Origin: Paralithodes platypus
Lineage: Eukaryota > Arthropoda > Malacostraca > Decapoda > Lithodidae
Assembly: GCA_032716605.1 (NCBI GenBank)
Contig: CM064495.1
Location: 48,195,413-48,259,412 of the forward strand
Direction of reading: 5' to 3'
DNA: 64,000 nt
Positions 10,291-20,830 of the stretch are shown piece by piece. Position 1 is the stretch's first letter. Each line of letters starts with the position of its first letter. The notes beneath the pieces are model-generated. The model was given only the letters and a program-made list of their open reading frames with translations, made no database searches and was not told the DNA's origin. The position numbers and the translations under genes are program-made.

Positions 10291-10640
10291 ACAAGGGGGA
10301 GGTACTTACTTTATCTGGAACCCCTTCTCCCTCATGTTTAGTCCCATTGGTTTTTGAGATTTTCAGACGTTCGCCCCATTATTGTGTTGATTTTAAGACC
10401 ATTCCTTCCATTTCTGTATTTATATCAAGACCTTTCGTGCTATTTAGGTGTCGATTATTTCCTGGTGAGCAATAGTGAGCCTTTGATTTGGCCGGGACAT
10501 TTTTCTACCGAAAAATGTACACATTTATCTTGAATGGGATCTTAAGTATGATTTATTAAGCTTGCTGGAGGTATATGGAGGAAACTAAAATGATATTAAT
10601 ATATAAATATAAAAATAAATAAATAACACCTACTCACTTA
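10291..10640 (+). mobile_element. MITE-A copy abutting a MITE-B
   Basis: Family landmarks include CCTTCTCCCTCATGTTTAG, GACGTTCGCCCCATTA, TTTCGTGCTATTTAGGTGTCG and ACATTTTTCTACCGAAAAATG. The left half of the GC hairpin is deleted (TTTGGCCGGGACA). Its terminal TTAA at 10637-10640 is also the first TTAA of the following MITE-B. Confidence 0.85.
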
Positions 10641-11017
10641 AGGGAGACCACCTCGTGTTGTATCTCTCTCTCTCTCCCTCTCTCTCTGGGTTGTATCCAT
10701 TCGGCTCCATTCAGCCTACTGTTTTAGGACGTTTACCCCCATCCAGGTGTCAATATTTTCCTGGCGAGCGGTAGCGAGCCAGCATATATATATTTTTGTT
10801 TTGACAGTAAGCTAAATTTGTACATTTTTCGATAGAAAAATGTCTCCGGCGAAGCCGTATTTCTCCATACAATGCTGGCTCGCTATCGCTTGCCAGGAAG
10901 AAATCGACACCTAGATGGGGATAAACATCTTAAAACAGTTGGCTGAATGGGGCCGAATGGATACAAGCCAGGGAAAGAGAGAAAGGGAGAGAAAGAAAAT
11001 CCGGTGGCCCCCCTTAA
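10637..11017 (-). mobile_element. MITE-B complete copy
   Basis: TTAA bounds both ends (10637-10640 and 11014-11017). The arms GTATCCATTCGGCTCCATTC and its inverse GAATGGGGCCGAATGGATAC define the foldback. The core hairpins read GAAAAATGTCTCCGGCGAAG on this strand. Confidence 0.93.
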
Positions 11018-11267
11018 TTTTTGTTATATAAGCTACAACAAATATTGCCACCAGTACAGTTAAGAAGGTGAGTGTTCTCCCAACCTAGGCCAACCCAAGT
11101 AGAGTGTACCCAGCCCTTGTAGTACGAGGGTGTGTTGCGTAACGCTGTCATACGGCTTACTACACAACACTTCTCTCTTACTCTTAAACTCCAATCCTAC
11201 TTTACATATTACCCACATCGGAAGCGTGGAATGCAAGGGTAATATAACCACCCCTAAGTATATATAC

Positions 11268-11347
<80 letters not shown>

Positions 11348-11575
11348 AACTTACTCCAAGAATATAGTTTTCCCTTGTACCCAGTGAATTCGACCGATTT
11401 ACACGCATAAATCTGGAGATCTTACATTATATGGCGTTTGCAGTATGATCGTCGCATGTAGTACTCCCTACGTACCAAGTTTAATCCCACATTCAAGCTA
11501 CCTCTAAGGAATAAAACTATGGATATAATAACACCGAAGCAAACCGCAACCTAGCGTAAATTACCAAAGTTTACC
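11018..11575. repeat. unique sequence with an ~81-bp (TA)n array
   Basis: A perfect (TA)n run occupies about 11265-11345. The flanks at 11018-11264 and 11346-11575 have no recognisable gene. Confidence 0.85.
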
Positions 11576-12540
11576 TTGTTTCCCTTCTTATCCTTCTCTT
11601 TCCATGTATGTTTCAATCTTCAACTCCTGTCCTTTTCTTCTATTGCTTTCTCCTATTTTTCCTCATCCCCTTTCTCTTCTAACTCCTATTTTCCTGCCTT
11701 CTCTCCCCTTTGTCACCCTTCACTACTTTTCTCTTATACACCCACACCCATCCTCCCCTCTCGCCTTCTCTACTATCTCCTCTCTATTATTTTTTACCTC
11801 TCCTACAAGTCTACAAGTCTCGTCCTCACAAGCTGCCACCTTTCGTTCTCTTCCTCTTTTTCTCCTCTCTCCATTCACAGCTCCTCATCTGTCCTCGTTT
11901 CTCCTCTCTTTCCTCTCTCCTTCTTTGCCTCTCTATTCCTCCCAGCAACTCCCCTGCCCACCTTTCCTCCACTCCCCAGTTCTCCCATCTCTCCCTCTCC
12001 TTCATTTTCCTTCTCCAACATCTTAGCATCATATTAGCTATCCTTCCGCTCCCTTTCTTTCCCAGTTACCTATCTCTTCTCTCTTTCCTTCATCCTTCCT
12101 ATGTACCTATATTGCCCCACCTCTCTTCCTCCATGCTCCCCTTTCATTCCACCTCCTCCTCTAACCACCCAAACCTCCTAATCTCTCCTAATTTCTTCCT
12201 TCCTCCCTCCTCTCTCCACCCAATATTTCACCCACACCCTTTCCCTCCCACACCTCTTCCCTCCTCCTCCCACACCTCTTCCCTCTTCCTCCTCTCACAC
12301 CTCTTCCCTCTTCCTCCTCCTCCTCCTACCCCCACACCTCTTCCTCCTCCTCCTACCCCCACATCCATTCCCGCCTCCTTCCCCACCTCTTCCCTCCTCC
12401 TCCTCCTCCTCCCACACCTCTTCCCTCTTGCTACCCCACTCCTCCTCTTTCTCCTACACCTCTTCTTCCTCCTCCTCCTCCTCCCACACCTCTTCCCTCC
12501 TCCTTCCCCACTCACACCCCATCCTCACCTAGCTCTCCAG
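11576..12540. repeat. ~960-bp polypyrimidine tract
   Basis: Nearly continuous C/T sequence, with (CTC)n-rich repeats of CACACCTCTTCCCTC at 12240-12510. The open frames here are compositional. The tract ends in CTCACCTAGCTCTCCAG, a good splice-acceptor context. Confidence 0.85.
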
Positions 12541-12628
12541 GGTAGCGTCAAGTCGGCCCCCTCAGAGTGCCAGTGATCAAGAATCCTTCACTCTGGTCAC
12601 TGGGGAAACAAATGAACAGCGATTCTAA
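12541..12628 (+). CDS. candidate terminal coding exon (unidentified)
   Basis: The AG at 12539-12540 is preceded by the longest pyrimidine tract in the window. After one leading base the frame reads 28 residues and stops at TAA 12626-12628. The peptide (…SASDQESFTLVTGETNEQRF) has mixed, non-repetitive composition unlike the surrounding low-complexity translations. I do not recognise the protein. There is no partner exon, polyadenylation signal or conservation evidence from sequence alone, so this may be chance. Confidence 0.2.
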
Positions 12629-12833
12629 CTCCTTCATTAGGGGCTCCAATGTTGCTAATGCACTTTATTATTATTTTTATTTTTGTATTATTTTTATTTT
12701 TTTTTATTTTTTTTTTACTGAGAGGATTAACTATGATGACACAGTTCTTTATTTGTTTCGGTCATCTGTAGGCTATTTGCTCAGTTCAGGTAAAACATAT
12801 TTGGGACAGATGGATCCGAAAGTTTTTACCCGG

Positions 12834-13201
12834 TTAAGGGGAGACAGACTCCCTTATCCCTAATGTTTAGCCCCACTAGTTTTGAGATTTTTAGTCGTTG
12901 GTTCCATTAGTTTGGGGATTTTATGACCTTTCACCACATTTCCTTGTCAATATTAGGATCCTTCGTGCCATTTAGGTGTCGATTTTTTCATGGCGAACGA
13001 TAGCGAGCCTGTAATTTTAGGATGAATCGGCCTTTGGCCGGGACATTTTTCTACCGAAAAATGTACAAATCTATCTTGAAGGAGTGTCTAGGGTTTTTTT
13101 TTCTTTTTCTAAGCTTGATGGAGGTCTAGGGAGAAAACTAAAACAAAATATATATGAATAAGTTAATTAATAGACCAAACAAACAGCCACTGTCCCCTTA
13201 A
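12834..13201 (+). mobile_element. MITE-A complete copy (368 bp)
   Basis: Both TTAA ends are present, with GGGGAGACAGACTCC at the left and CAGCCACTGTCCCC at the right forming short terminal inverted repeats. It carries GGCCTTTGGCCGGG and TTTTTCTACCGAAAAATG hairpins and the AGACCAAACAAACAGCC tail. Confidence 0.93.
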
Positions 13202-13368
13202 TGCAAGGAAGAATGTAACACATTATATACATTACCATTTTTAGGGTGTTAGGTCAGCCAGGCCATGGCTGCTAAACCAACAGACCTATAGGCCTACCCA
13301 TCCCACTAACCCATCGCTGATCAATTATTCACAAATTAATATCTCATGTGCTGGTTTTGTCTATTCCG

Positions 13369-13491
<123 letters not shown>

Positions 13492-13516
13492 GAAGGAACT
13501 CAACCTCACTTGACAC

Positions 13517-13892
13517 TTAAGGGGAGGCTGGCTGTTTGTTTGGTCTATTAATTCATTTATTCATATATTTTTTTAGTTTCCTCCCTAGGCCTCCATCAAG
13601 CTTAGAAAAACACCCCCTAGACCCCCCTTCAAGATAAATTTGTACATTTTTCGGTAGAAAAAATTCCTGGCCAAAAGGCCGGGTCCTCTTAAAATTGCAG
13701 GCTTGCTATATATCACTCGCCAGGAAATAATCGACACCTAAATGACACGAAAGATCTTAAATTTGACAACAAAATGGGGCGAAAAATGTTAAAATCGCCA
13801 AACTAATGGGGCAAACATCTTAATATCTGAAAACTAATGGGGCTAAACATGAGGGAGAAAGTGGTGCAGAAAACCGGCCCTTCCCCCCTTAA
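13517..13892 (-). mobile_element. MITE-A complete copy, inverted
   Basis: TTAA occurs at 13517-13520 and 13889-13892. Read on the minus strand it is collinear with the copy at 12834. The GC hairpin is degraded (CTGGCCAAAAGGCCGGG). Confidence 0.92.
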
Positions 13893-14017
13893 GAAGCGTC
13901 GACTGAGAGCTAATGAATAGAATGTGTCCAAACAATAAAACGGTTTAACGAGATATTATACATGGACAAGTTTAATATTTTCCTCCACGTCTTCCTGCCA
14001 GAGGAAATAATCTCGAC

Positions 14018-14231
14018 TTAACCCATTCAGTACCAGGCACGTCAATTTCGTCACATTCCGGCGACTATTAGAAGATTATATTCAGCTAGGAAGGACCTCT
14101 AGCAATAATAAGGCTTCAAACTATCTCAAGCAACCCTTTTAACTACCACAGATCCTTCCTAAGCTGCATAATATCGTTTATGTTTAGCTAGATTTAAATG
14201 TAACACACTTCGCTGGTACTCAAAGGGTTAA
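14018..14231. mobile_element. MITE-C complete copy (subfamily 2)
   Basis: TTAACCCATTCAGTACCAGG pairs with CGCTGGTACTCAAAGGGTTAA. The 'ACTCAAAGGGTTAA' end marks a subfamily also seen at 29135 and 60773. Confidence 0.9.
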
Positions 14232-14274
14232 AGGGGTCACGAAGGCAATCTAAACATAACCAAATTATGGGTTA

Positions 14275-14590
14275 TTAAGGGGAGGCAGTTGTTTCTTCGA
14301 GTCATCCTTCTCCCTCGTGTTTAGCCCTAGTAGTTATGAGATTTCAAGACATTCGACCCATTAGTTTGGCGACATTCAGACCTTTTGCCCCATTTCTTTG
14401 CCAATATTAAGACCTTTCGTGCCATTTAGGGGTCGATTTTTTTCCTGGCGAGCGATAGCGAGGAGGGTCTTGTGTTTTTTTTTTATTTTCTAAGTTTGAT
14501 AGAGTTTTAGAGAGCAAACTAAACCCCCTTCTTAAACCATTAAGCCGAACCAGTAAATTATGCTGTACAATACCGTCTGAGCTCCCTTTA
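14275..14590 (+). mobile_element. MITE-A variant with extended tail, internal deletion
   Basis: It starts TTAAGGGGAGGCAGTTG. The double-hairpin region is deleted between GCGATAGCGAGG and AGGGTCTTGTG. The tail AAGCCGAACCAGTAAATTATGC…ACCGTCTGAGC is shared only with the copy at 53133, defining a subfamily. The terminal TTAA is mutated to TTTA. Confidence 0.85.
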
Positions 14591-14686
14591 TGACGTAGTA
14601 GATAGCTGGAACATAATTCCAGAATTAGCCATTGAATATGTCACCATAGCCTTAATCTAATAATACACTAGCTCAATATCTCTTGG

Positions 14687-14900
14687 TAAACCCCGTCTCT
14701 ACCGAGATGTCCTTTTAACTTTATGCTGGCTTCCATTACACGATTTTGTTCAGTTTGAAAAGGGCCTCCAGCAATTACCAGGCTTCAAACTATCTAACTT
14801 AACCCTTTTTACTACCTCAGATCCTTCTTAAACTGTACAAAACCGTCTAAATATAGCCAGAATGCAATACAAAAGACGTCGCCGGTACAGATGGGGTTAA
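14687..14900. mobile_element. MITE-C copy
   Basis: The left end is GTAAACCCCGTCTCTACCG and the right end is GACGTCGCCGGTACAGATGGGGTTAA. The interior inverted arms are clear. Bases 14591-14686 hold nothing recognised. Confidence 0.85.
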
Positions 14901-15128
14901 GAATAAAAAGGTAGTGTGCTGTATGCCTTGATAAAAATCTATATATTAGATTCTCCCTTTTTCTATAAGTTCTTTAATTCATGCATGTCCAATCAAGCAC
15001 ACACACTCACACACACATGATATAGATACAAACACATCCACATACTTAAATATACACACATACAGTATAATTATATACTACTGTATATCTCTTATAAATA
15101 TATACACACACATAAAACGTTACCACCA

Positions 15129-15497
<369 letters not shown>

Positions 15498-15531
15498 CAC
15501 CAACACACACACACACAATATGCTTGTATCT

Positions 15532-15927
15532 GTAAAGGGGGTCACCGTTTTTTTTTTATCTTTCTTTTCTTTTCTCTCTTTCCCTGGCTTGTATCCATTC
15601 GGCCCCTTTCAGCCAACTGTTTTAAGACGTTCATCCCCATCCAGGTGTCGATTTCTTCCTGGTGAGCGATAGCAAGCCAGGATTGTATGGAGAAATCCGG
15701 CTTTGCCGGAGAAATTTTTCTATCGAAACATTTACAAATTTAGCTTGCTGTCAAAATAAAAAAAATATATATATGCTTGCTGACTTTCGCTTGCCAGGAA
15801 AATATTGACACCTGGATAGGGGTAAACGTCTTAAAACAGTAGGCTGAATGGGGCCGAATGGATACAAGCCAAAGACAGAGGGAGAGAAAGAGAAAAAAAA
15901 CAGCAACAGCGAGGTGAGCTCCCTTAA
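15532..15927 (+). mobile_element. MITE-B copy
   Basis: Left end GTAAAGGGGGTCACC, right end GAGGTGAGCTCCCTTAA. CCGGCTTTGCCGG and the TTTTTCTATCGAAA hairpin remain. The second CGAGC core is diverged (TGCTTGCTGACTTTCGCTTG). Confidence 0.9.
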
Positions 15928-15984
15928 ATTCTACCCTTCCAACTTCCTAATCGATTAAGTGCCTCCCCCGCACTCGTTCTGTAT

Positions 15985-16090
15985 GCCCTCTGTGCCGGCT
16001 CTTGCTATTCTTAGACGGTTTTGTGTAGCTTAAGAAGGATCTGTGGTATAAAAAAGGGTTAAGGGAGATATGTAGAAGCCTTTTAATTAA
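15985..16090. mobile_element. MITE-C left half, cut by MITE-B
   Basis: GTGCCGGCTCTTGCTATTCTTAGACGG, AGAAGGATCTGTGG and AAGGGTTAAGGGAGATA follow family order up to AGAAGCCTTTTAATTAA. MITE-B then begins at that TTAA. No right half is found beyond the MITE-B. Confidence 0.7.
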
Positions 16091-16479
16091 GGGAGGTCAC
16101 ATTTTTTTTTTTTTATCTTTCTCTCCTTTTCTCTCTTTCCCTGGCTTGTATCCATTCGTCCCCATTCAGCCAACTGTTTTAAGACGTTTATCCCCATCCA
16201 GGTGTCGATTTCTTCCTGGCGAGCGACAGCAAGCCAGCATTGTATGGAGAAATCCGGCTTTGCTGGAGACATTTTTCTATCGAAAAATTTACAAACTTAG
16301 CCCGCTGTCTAAAACATTTTTTAACAAATATGTTGGCTTGCTACCGTTCGCCAGGAAAAAATCGACACCTGGATGGGGATAAACGTCTTAAAACAGTAGG
16401 CTAAATGGGACCGAATAGATACAACCCAGAGAGAGAGAGGGGGAGAGAAAAAAAAAAAACACGAAGTGGGCCCCCTTAA
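16087..16479 (+). mobile_element. MITE-B complete copy
   Basis: TTAA occurs at 16087-16090 and 16476-16479. The hairpin reads CCGGCTTTGCTGG, with one wobble-type mismatch. It lies directly upstream of a candidate exon, whose pyrimidine tract begins within about 10 bases of the element end. Confidence 0.92.
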
Positions 16480-16501
16480 CGTGTTTCTCCTCTTTGTCCA
16501 G

Positions 16502-16576
16502 AAGTGAGTAACCAGAGCGATGGCTCCTCGTTCACTACCGGTACCCAACGTGTTAACAACGGTCAAGACAGCCAGG
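16502..16576 (+). CDS. candidate internal coding exon, 75 nt (unidentified)
   Basis: A strong acceptor (GTGTTTCTCCTCTTTGTCCAG, ending 16501) and a strong donor (CAGG|GTAAGG, GT at 16577-16578) bracket exactly 75 bases. After two leading bases the only open frame reads VSNQSDGSSFTTGTQRVNNG and then QDSQ, leaving one trailing base; length and phase are compatible with a symmetric exon. The composition is Ser/Gln/Asn/Thr-rich but not a simple repeat, as in a disordered linker. I do not recognise the protein. Neighbouring exons were not found, so the call rests on splice signals and an open frame. Confidence 0.3.
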
Positions 16577-16702
16577 GTAAGGAACCTTTAGTGTGTCCTG
16601 TTTGTGGGTGTGTGTCTGTGTGTGGGTGTGGGTGTGGGTGTGGGTGTCTGTGTCTGTGTGCCAAATTAACCCAGACCAACCAAACCAGTGCCAAAATATA
16701 GT

Positions 16703-16729
16703 ACTAACCTAACCTAACCTAACCTAACC
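16703..16729. repeat. interstitial telomere-like (AACCT)n
   Basis: About five consecutive AACCT units, the complement of the arthropod TTAGG telomere repeat. Confidence 0.85.
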
Positions 16730-17073
16730 GTATTGGTTGATTTGGTACTGGTTAAGAGCTACTGGTTGAAATGGTCTACTGGTTGAAGTGACCGGTCACC
16801 ATATATTTTTTACTACTCGTATTATTTTTAAAGAATATTCTCGTCTTCTGTACTTTTCAAAAACGTGCAAAATTTCTTAAGAACTTTTATGGTATGCATG
16901 AATTCCCATGATAAATTAAGAAATCAAGACCCACTCCAAATATTCGTTCTACAGCCATTTTCATATTATTCATATTTGTTTTCACCAACCCACCAATTAA
17001 TAATACTAAAAAAATAACACATAAACAAAAACATAATTATATATAAACCTTGTACCACGATAGCTTCCTAGGT

Positions 17074-17407
17074 CAAGGGGAGGTTTTTAGTTTGGTCTCT
17101 AGATATCCATCAAGCTTAAGATTGCACCCCCTTGAGCTCCTTTCAAGATAAATTTGTACATTTTTCAGTAGAAAAATGTCCCGGCTGAAAGCCGGTTCCT
17201 CTTATATTACAGGCTCGCTATCGCTCGCCAGGATAAAATCGACACCTAAATGGCATGAAAGGTCTTAAAATTTACAGAAATGGGTCGAAAGTTCTTAAAA
17301 TCGTCAAACTAATGGGGCGACCGTCTTAAAATCTCAAAAGCAATGGGGCTAAACATGAGGGAGAAAGGGGTCCAGAAAAAATCCCCCAAGTCGATATCTC
17401 CCCTTAA
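17074..17407 (-). mobile_element. MITE-A copy with compensated hairpin
   Basis: TTAA closes at 17404-17407; the left end is TCAAGGGGAGG. The GC hairpin is CCGGCTGAAAGCCGG, so both sides of one base pair differ from the common CCGGCCGAAGGCCGG yet still pair. The copy at 45647 shares this. Confidence 0.9.
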
Positions 17408-17434
17408 ATTGGGCAAAATAATTCCCAAGACTTT

Positions 17435-17781
17435 CAGCTTGTCCTTAATGTATAATATTTATCCTTAATGTATATTTATCCTTAATTTATAATATTTATC
17501 CTTAATTTATAATATTTATCCTTAATTTATAATATTTATCCTTAATTTATATATTTATCCTTAATGTATAATATTTATCCTTAATTTATAATATTTATCC
17601 TTAATTTATAATATTTATCCTTAATGTATAATAGTTATCCTTAATTTATAATATTTATCCTTAATGTATAATAGTTATCCTTAATTTATAATATTTATCG
17701 TTAATTTATAATATTTATCCTTAATTTATAATATTTATCGTTAATTTATAATATTTATCCTTAATTTATAATATTTATCTC
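17435..17781. repeat. 20-bp AT-rich minisatellite, ~17 copies
   Basis: The unit is TCCTTAATTTATAATATTTA, with TTAATGTATAATA and TAGTTATCC variants. One 15-bp and one 19-bp unit occur early in the array. Confidence 0.93.
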
Positions 17782-18397
17782 ACAAGTTCCAGAATTAATC
17801 CGTTAATCTTTACACTATAGCTACCATTATCAGATTGTATTAATCTTGGGAAGGATCTGTGCATGACAAAATCATACCTAAGATACATTTAACTTCTTAA
17901 ATGCCTAGGGATCCCTCTTAAATGTAATAGTATTGCCATTGAATAGAAAGGACAAGTTGCAATCATCGTTAAGGAGTGAGTATTGTTTTGTTTGTTTTGT
18001 ATTGAACTTCTATTATCCATGACCTTACATAGCAACTTATCAGCAATCATTAACAAATATCAACCCTCTCAGCAACATGACGTATTATATAGATTTCATT
18101 TTTCCCATCACTAGAAAACTATATACAGCTTAGGAAAGGCTTCTTGGAATCAAAAAGTAAACACCTGTACCAATTTTCCCTTCCACAGACCCTTTCTAAC
18201 CTGCATAAAATCGTCAAATAATATCCAGACTCAACTACAAGAGTCTGTCATGGTATACTGAAAGAGTTAATTGAAATCCTTAAATGTGTGGGTTTGTGAT
18301 GGGTAGAAATTATGTTGAACTATATTAATTTTGATGTGGTTTGTGTGCATTGCAAACGTATTTTAGCTTGTATGTATTTAATTATTATGTATTTATG

Positions 18398-18470
<73 letters not shown>

Positions 18471-18552
18471 TAATGATGTTTGCAGCTTGCATTTCCTTGT
18501 AACCTGAATTCGCAGATGGTCAATTTTGGAACCTTAAAGTGCCGATCTTATT
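17782..18552. other. mostly unique AT-rich DNA with a MITE-C-like remnant and poly-T
   Basis: About 18085-18270 has diverged MITE-C arms (ATACAGCTTAGGAAAGGCTTC and CCTTTCTAACCTGCATAAAATCGTC). A (TA)n run lies at 18401-18428 and a T run at 18438-18468. No coding sequence was seen. Confidence 0.5.
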
Positions 18553-18555
18553 TAA

Positions 18556-18745
18556 CCCTTCCAGTATCGGTGACGTCTTTTATATTTTACTCTAGCTATA
18601 GCCTAGCTATACGATTAATTCAGCTTAAGGAGAATCTGTGGTAGTCAAAAGGGATAATTGAGAAAGTTTGCAGCCTTTTATTTACCAGAGGTCCTTCCGA
18701 AGCTGCATACAATCATAGCCTGAAACTCTCAAGTGGTCAATTAAC
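18556..18745. mobile_element. MITE-C copy fused to a MITE-E end
   Basis: TTAACCCTTCCAGTATCGGTG starts a MITE-C. After GCATACAATCATAG the sequence switches to the MITE-E terminus CTGAAACTCTCAAGTGGTCAATT (about 18718-18742), indicating deletion or recombination between two elements. Confidence 0.65.
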
Positions 18746-19023
18746 GCACTTTCTTCACTCTATGCTAGCTATTATTTTATTCGACTTTTATTTGGAAAGA
18801 CCTGTGGGAGTTGTAGGGTTGATTTTGGCTGTCTATCACTCTTTCAACCTTGGGAGGGACACTTTTTACAGTCGGCTTTGCTTTTTGTCTCCTTCATGGA
18901 CATAACATTGGGAAAATGTGCACGCATTTGAATCCCTGGCGTTCCGTTCTAAGCCGAATAAAACTCCTAACGATGGCTAGAATGAAATAAAGACACACGT
19001 CATCGTTATACTAAAGAGCTTAA
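18742..19023. mobile_element. diverged MITE-C containing a LINE-2 3' end
   Basis: The left arm (TATGCTAGCTATTATTTTATTCGAC) and right arm (AGCCGAATAAAACTCCTAACGATGGCTAG) flank about 100 bases. Those bases (about 18828-18925) match the LINE-2 3' terminus: CACTCTTTCAACCTTGGGAGG and TTGCTTTTTGTCTCCTTCATG. Confidence 0.55.
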
Positions 19024-19387
19024 GGGGAGTGACCTGCTTTTTTCTCCTTTTCTCTGGCTTTTATCCATTCGGCCCCATTCAGCCTACTGTTTTAAGACGT
19101 TTATCCCCATCCAGGTGTCGATTTCTTCCTGGCGAGCGATAGCGAGCCAGCATTGTATGGAGAAACTCGGCTTCGCCGGAGAAATGTTTCGATAAAAAAA
19201 TGTACAAATTTAGTCTGCTGTCAAAAACATTTTTTTAAAATATGCTGTTTTGCATCCGCTCGCCAGGAAAAACATCGACACTTGGATGAGGATAAACGTC
19301 TTAAAAGAGTAGGCTGAATGGGCCCGAATGGATACAAGCCAGAGACACAGAGAAAATGAGATAAAAAGAGCAGGTCACCCCCCTTAA
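19020..19387 (+). mobile_element. MITE-B, first of three abutting elements
   Basis: TTAA occurs at 19020-19023 and 19384-19387. The hairpin has decayed to CTCGGCTTCGCCGGAG. The right TTAA is shared with the next element. Confidence 0.9.
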
Positions 19388-19601
19388 TCTTTGCAGTACA
19401 GCAGGACACGTTGCTTCCTTGTATTATGGCTATCATTAGACGATTCCAAACAGCTGAGGAAGGAATTTGGAAGTCTGAGGATTAATCGAGATAGGTTTGA
19501 CCCCCGTTGATTCATAGAGATCTTTTTTTATCTGGATAAAATGGTCTAATAACAGCAAGATTACAGTGAAGAAAATCGTCCCCTAATACGGAAGGGGTTA
19601 A
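19384..19601. mobile_element. MITE-C (diverged), second of three
   Basis: The arms TATGGCTATCATTAGACGATT and AAAATGGTCTAATAACAGCAAG and the end ACGGAAGGGGTTAA identify the family. It lies exactly between two TTAA sites. Confidence 0.75.
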
Positions 19602-19973
19602 GGGGGAATGGGCGTATGTATTTGCTCACTTATGAATTTTTGTTTTTATTTGTTTTCCCTCCCTAGACCTCCATCAAGCTTAAACCTACCCCCCCTCACC
19701 CCACCCCAGCACCTCCTTCAAGATAAATTTGTACATTTTTCGATAGAATAATGTTCCGGCCGAAGGCCGTTTCCTCTAAGTTACAGGCTCGTTATCGCTC
19801 GCCAGGAAAAAATCGACAACTAAATAACACGAAAAATCTAAATATTGAATAAGAAATGGGGCGAAAGGTCTTAAAATCGCCAAACTAATGGGCCGAAAAT
19901 CTTAAAATCCAAAAACTAATGGGGGTAAGCATGAGGGAGAAGGGTGTCAAGAAAAAAACTCCATTCCCCTTAA
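19598..19973 (-). mobile_element. MITE-A, third of three
   Basis: TTAA at 19598-19601 is shared with MITE-C; the end TTAA is at 19970-19973. Core features CCGGCCGAAGGCCG and GCTCGTTATCGCTCGCCAGG are present. Confidence 0.9.
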
Positions 19974-20009
19974 AATAGAGGCTCCCCCGTAAATCTTTTC
20001 TCGGCTCAG

Positions 20010-20460
20010 TTTTCCCACGTCAAGTCTTCCAGATATTCCTCAACATTCCCCCGGCAGGACCTCTAGGCATATCTCTCTGTCTCTCTCTCTCTCTTGCGCG
20101 CTCTCTCTCTCTCTCTACCAGAAGATTCCCAAGTTATCTTTTTTTCCAAGTCTCTCTCTCCCTCTCTCTTTTGATCAAATGCTTCCCCTGTGTTCTCTCT
20201 CTCTCCTCCTCCCCCCCCCCCCCATGTCCTCCCCAGGTCTCTCCAGCTCCACACAAGTCTCACAGATCTCCCCAGTTCCATACGCATCCCCACGATTCTC
20301 TTTAAGTCTCGCTCAAGCTTCCCCAGATTCCCCACAGTTCTCCCCCAGGTCTTCCCGAGTCTCCCCAGCCTGTCACATGTCTCTCCGATTCCCCACAATT
20401 CTTCCCCATTTCCCCAGATCCCCACAGCCATCCCCACATTTCCCCACAGTAGATGATCAC
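20010..20460. repeat. pyrimidine-rich, CCCCAG/TCTCTC-type tract
   Basis: (TC)n blocks are followed by degenerate 10-12-bp TCCCCAGATTCCC words. The frames are compositional. Confidence 0.75.
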
Positions 20461-20639
20461 ACTACAGGTCCAGGAAAGATGATGATGATGATGACGGTGG
20501 GACGGTAAACTTTGACAATACCATCATTCTGTGTAAAACGCATATGAGGACACAAAATGCCTTCACTTCAGTTCACTTCTTTTTATCGTCATCTATTTTG
20601 CTTTTAATTGCCTTTCTGATTCCCCATTTGTAAGAAGGC

Positions 20640-20830
20640 ACTCGAGCTCGGGTTTCCATAGCAACCCGGCTTGCGGACTCTGCGGTACCAGCCCCAGACG
20701 CCCATTGGTCGATAGCCAACATAAATTCAGCCGGCAGCCAATGGGGAGGAGGAGGGCCGCCACGCCGCGAACATCCCAGCCCTCCCATTGGCTCTCTGAG
20801 CCGTGACGTAGCGATCTCTCCGGTGACGGG
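20640..20830. promoter_or_regulatory. GC-rich promoter-like island with X-box, three CCAAT boxes and CRE-like site
   Basis: About 190 bases of GC-rich, CpG-containing, non-repetitive DNA in an otherwise AT- or simple-repeat-rich window. CCAAT-type pentamers lie at 20704-20708 (ATTGG), 20738-20742 (CCAAT) and 20787-20791 (ATTGG), about 34 and 49 bases apart; clustered CCAAT boxes are typical NF-Y promoter architecture. TGACGTAG at 20804-20811 resembles a CRE half site. With the RFX X-box upstream, the set suggests a TATA-less promoter. Direction is not fixed by the motifs. The strong donor at 21365 favours rightward transcription, but this is inference. Confidence 0.5.
20652..20665. promoter_or_regulatory. 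RFX-type X-box
   Basis: GTTTCCATAGCAAC matches the X-box pattern of two half sites (GTTNCC and RGYAAC) separated by two bases. RFX X-boxes control ciliary and some other genes in animals. Confidence 0.5.

Noticed and set aside
17435..17781. CRISPR-like regular repeat
   Set aside because: The 20-bp units are directly tandem with no spacers and the context is eukaryotic.
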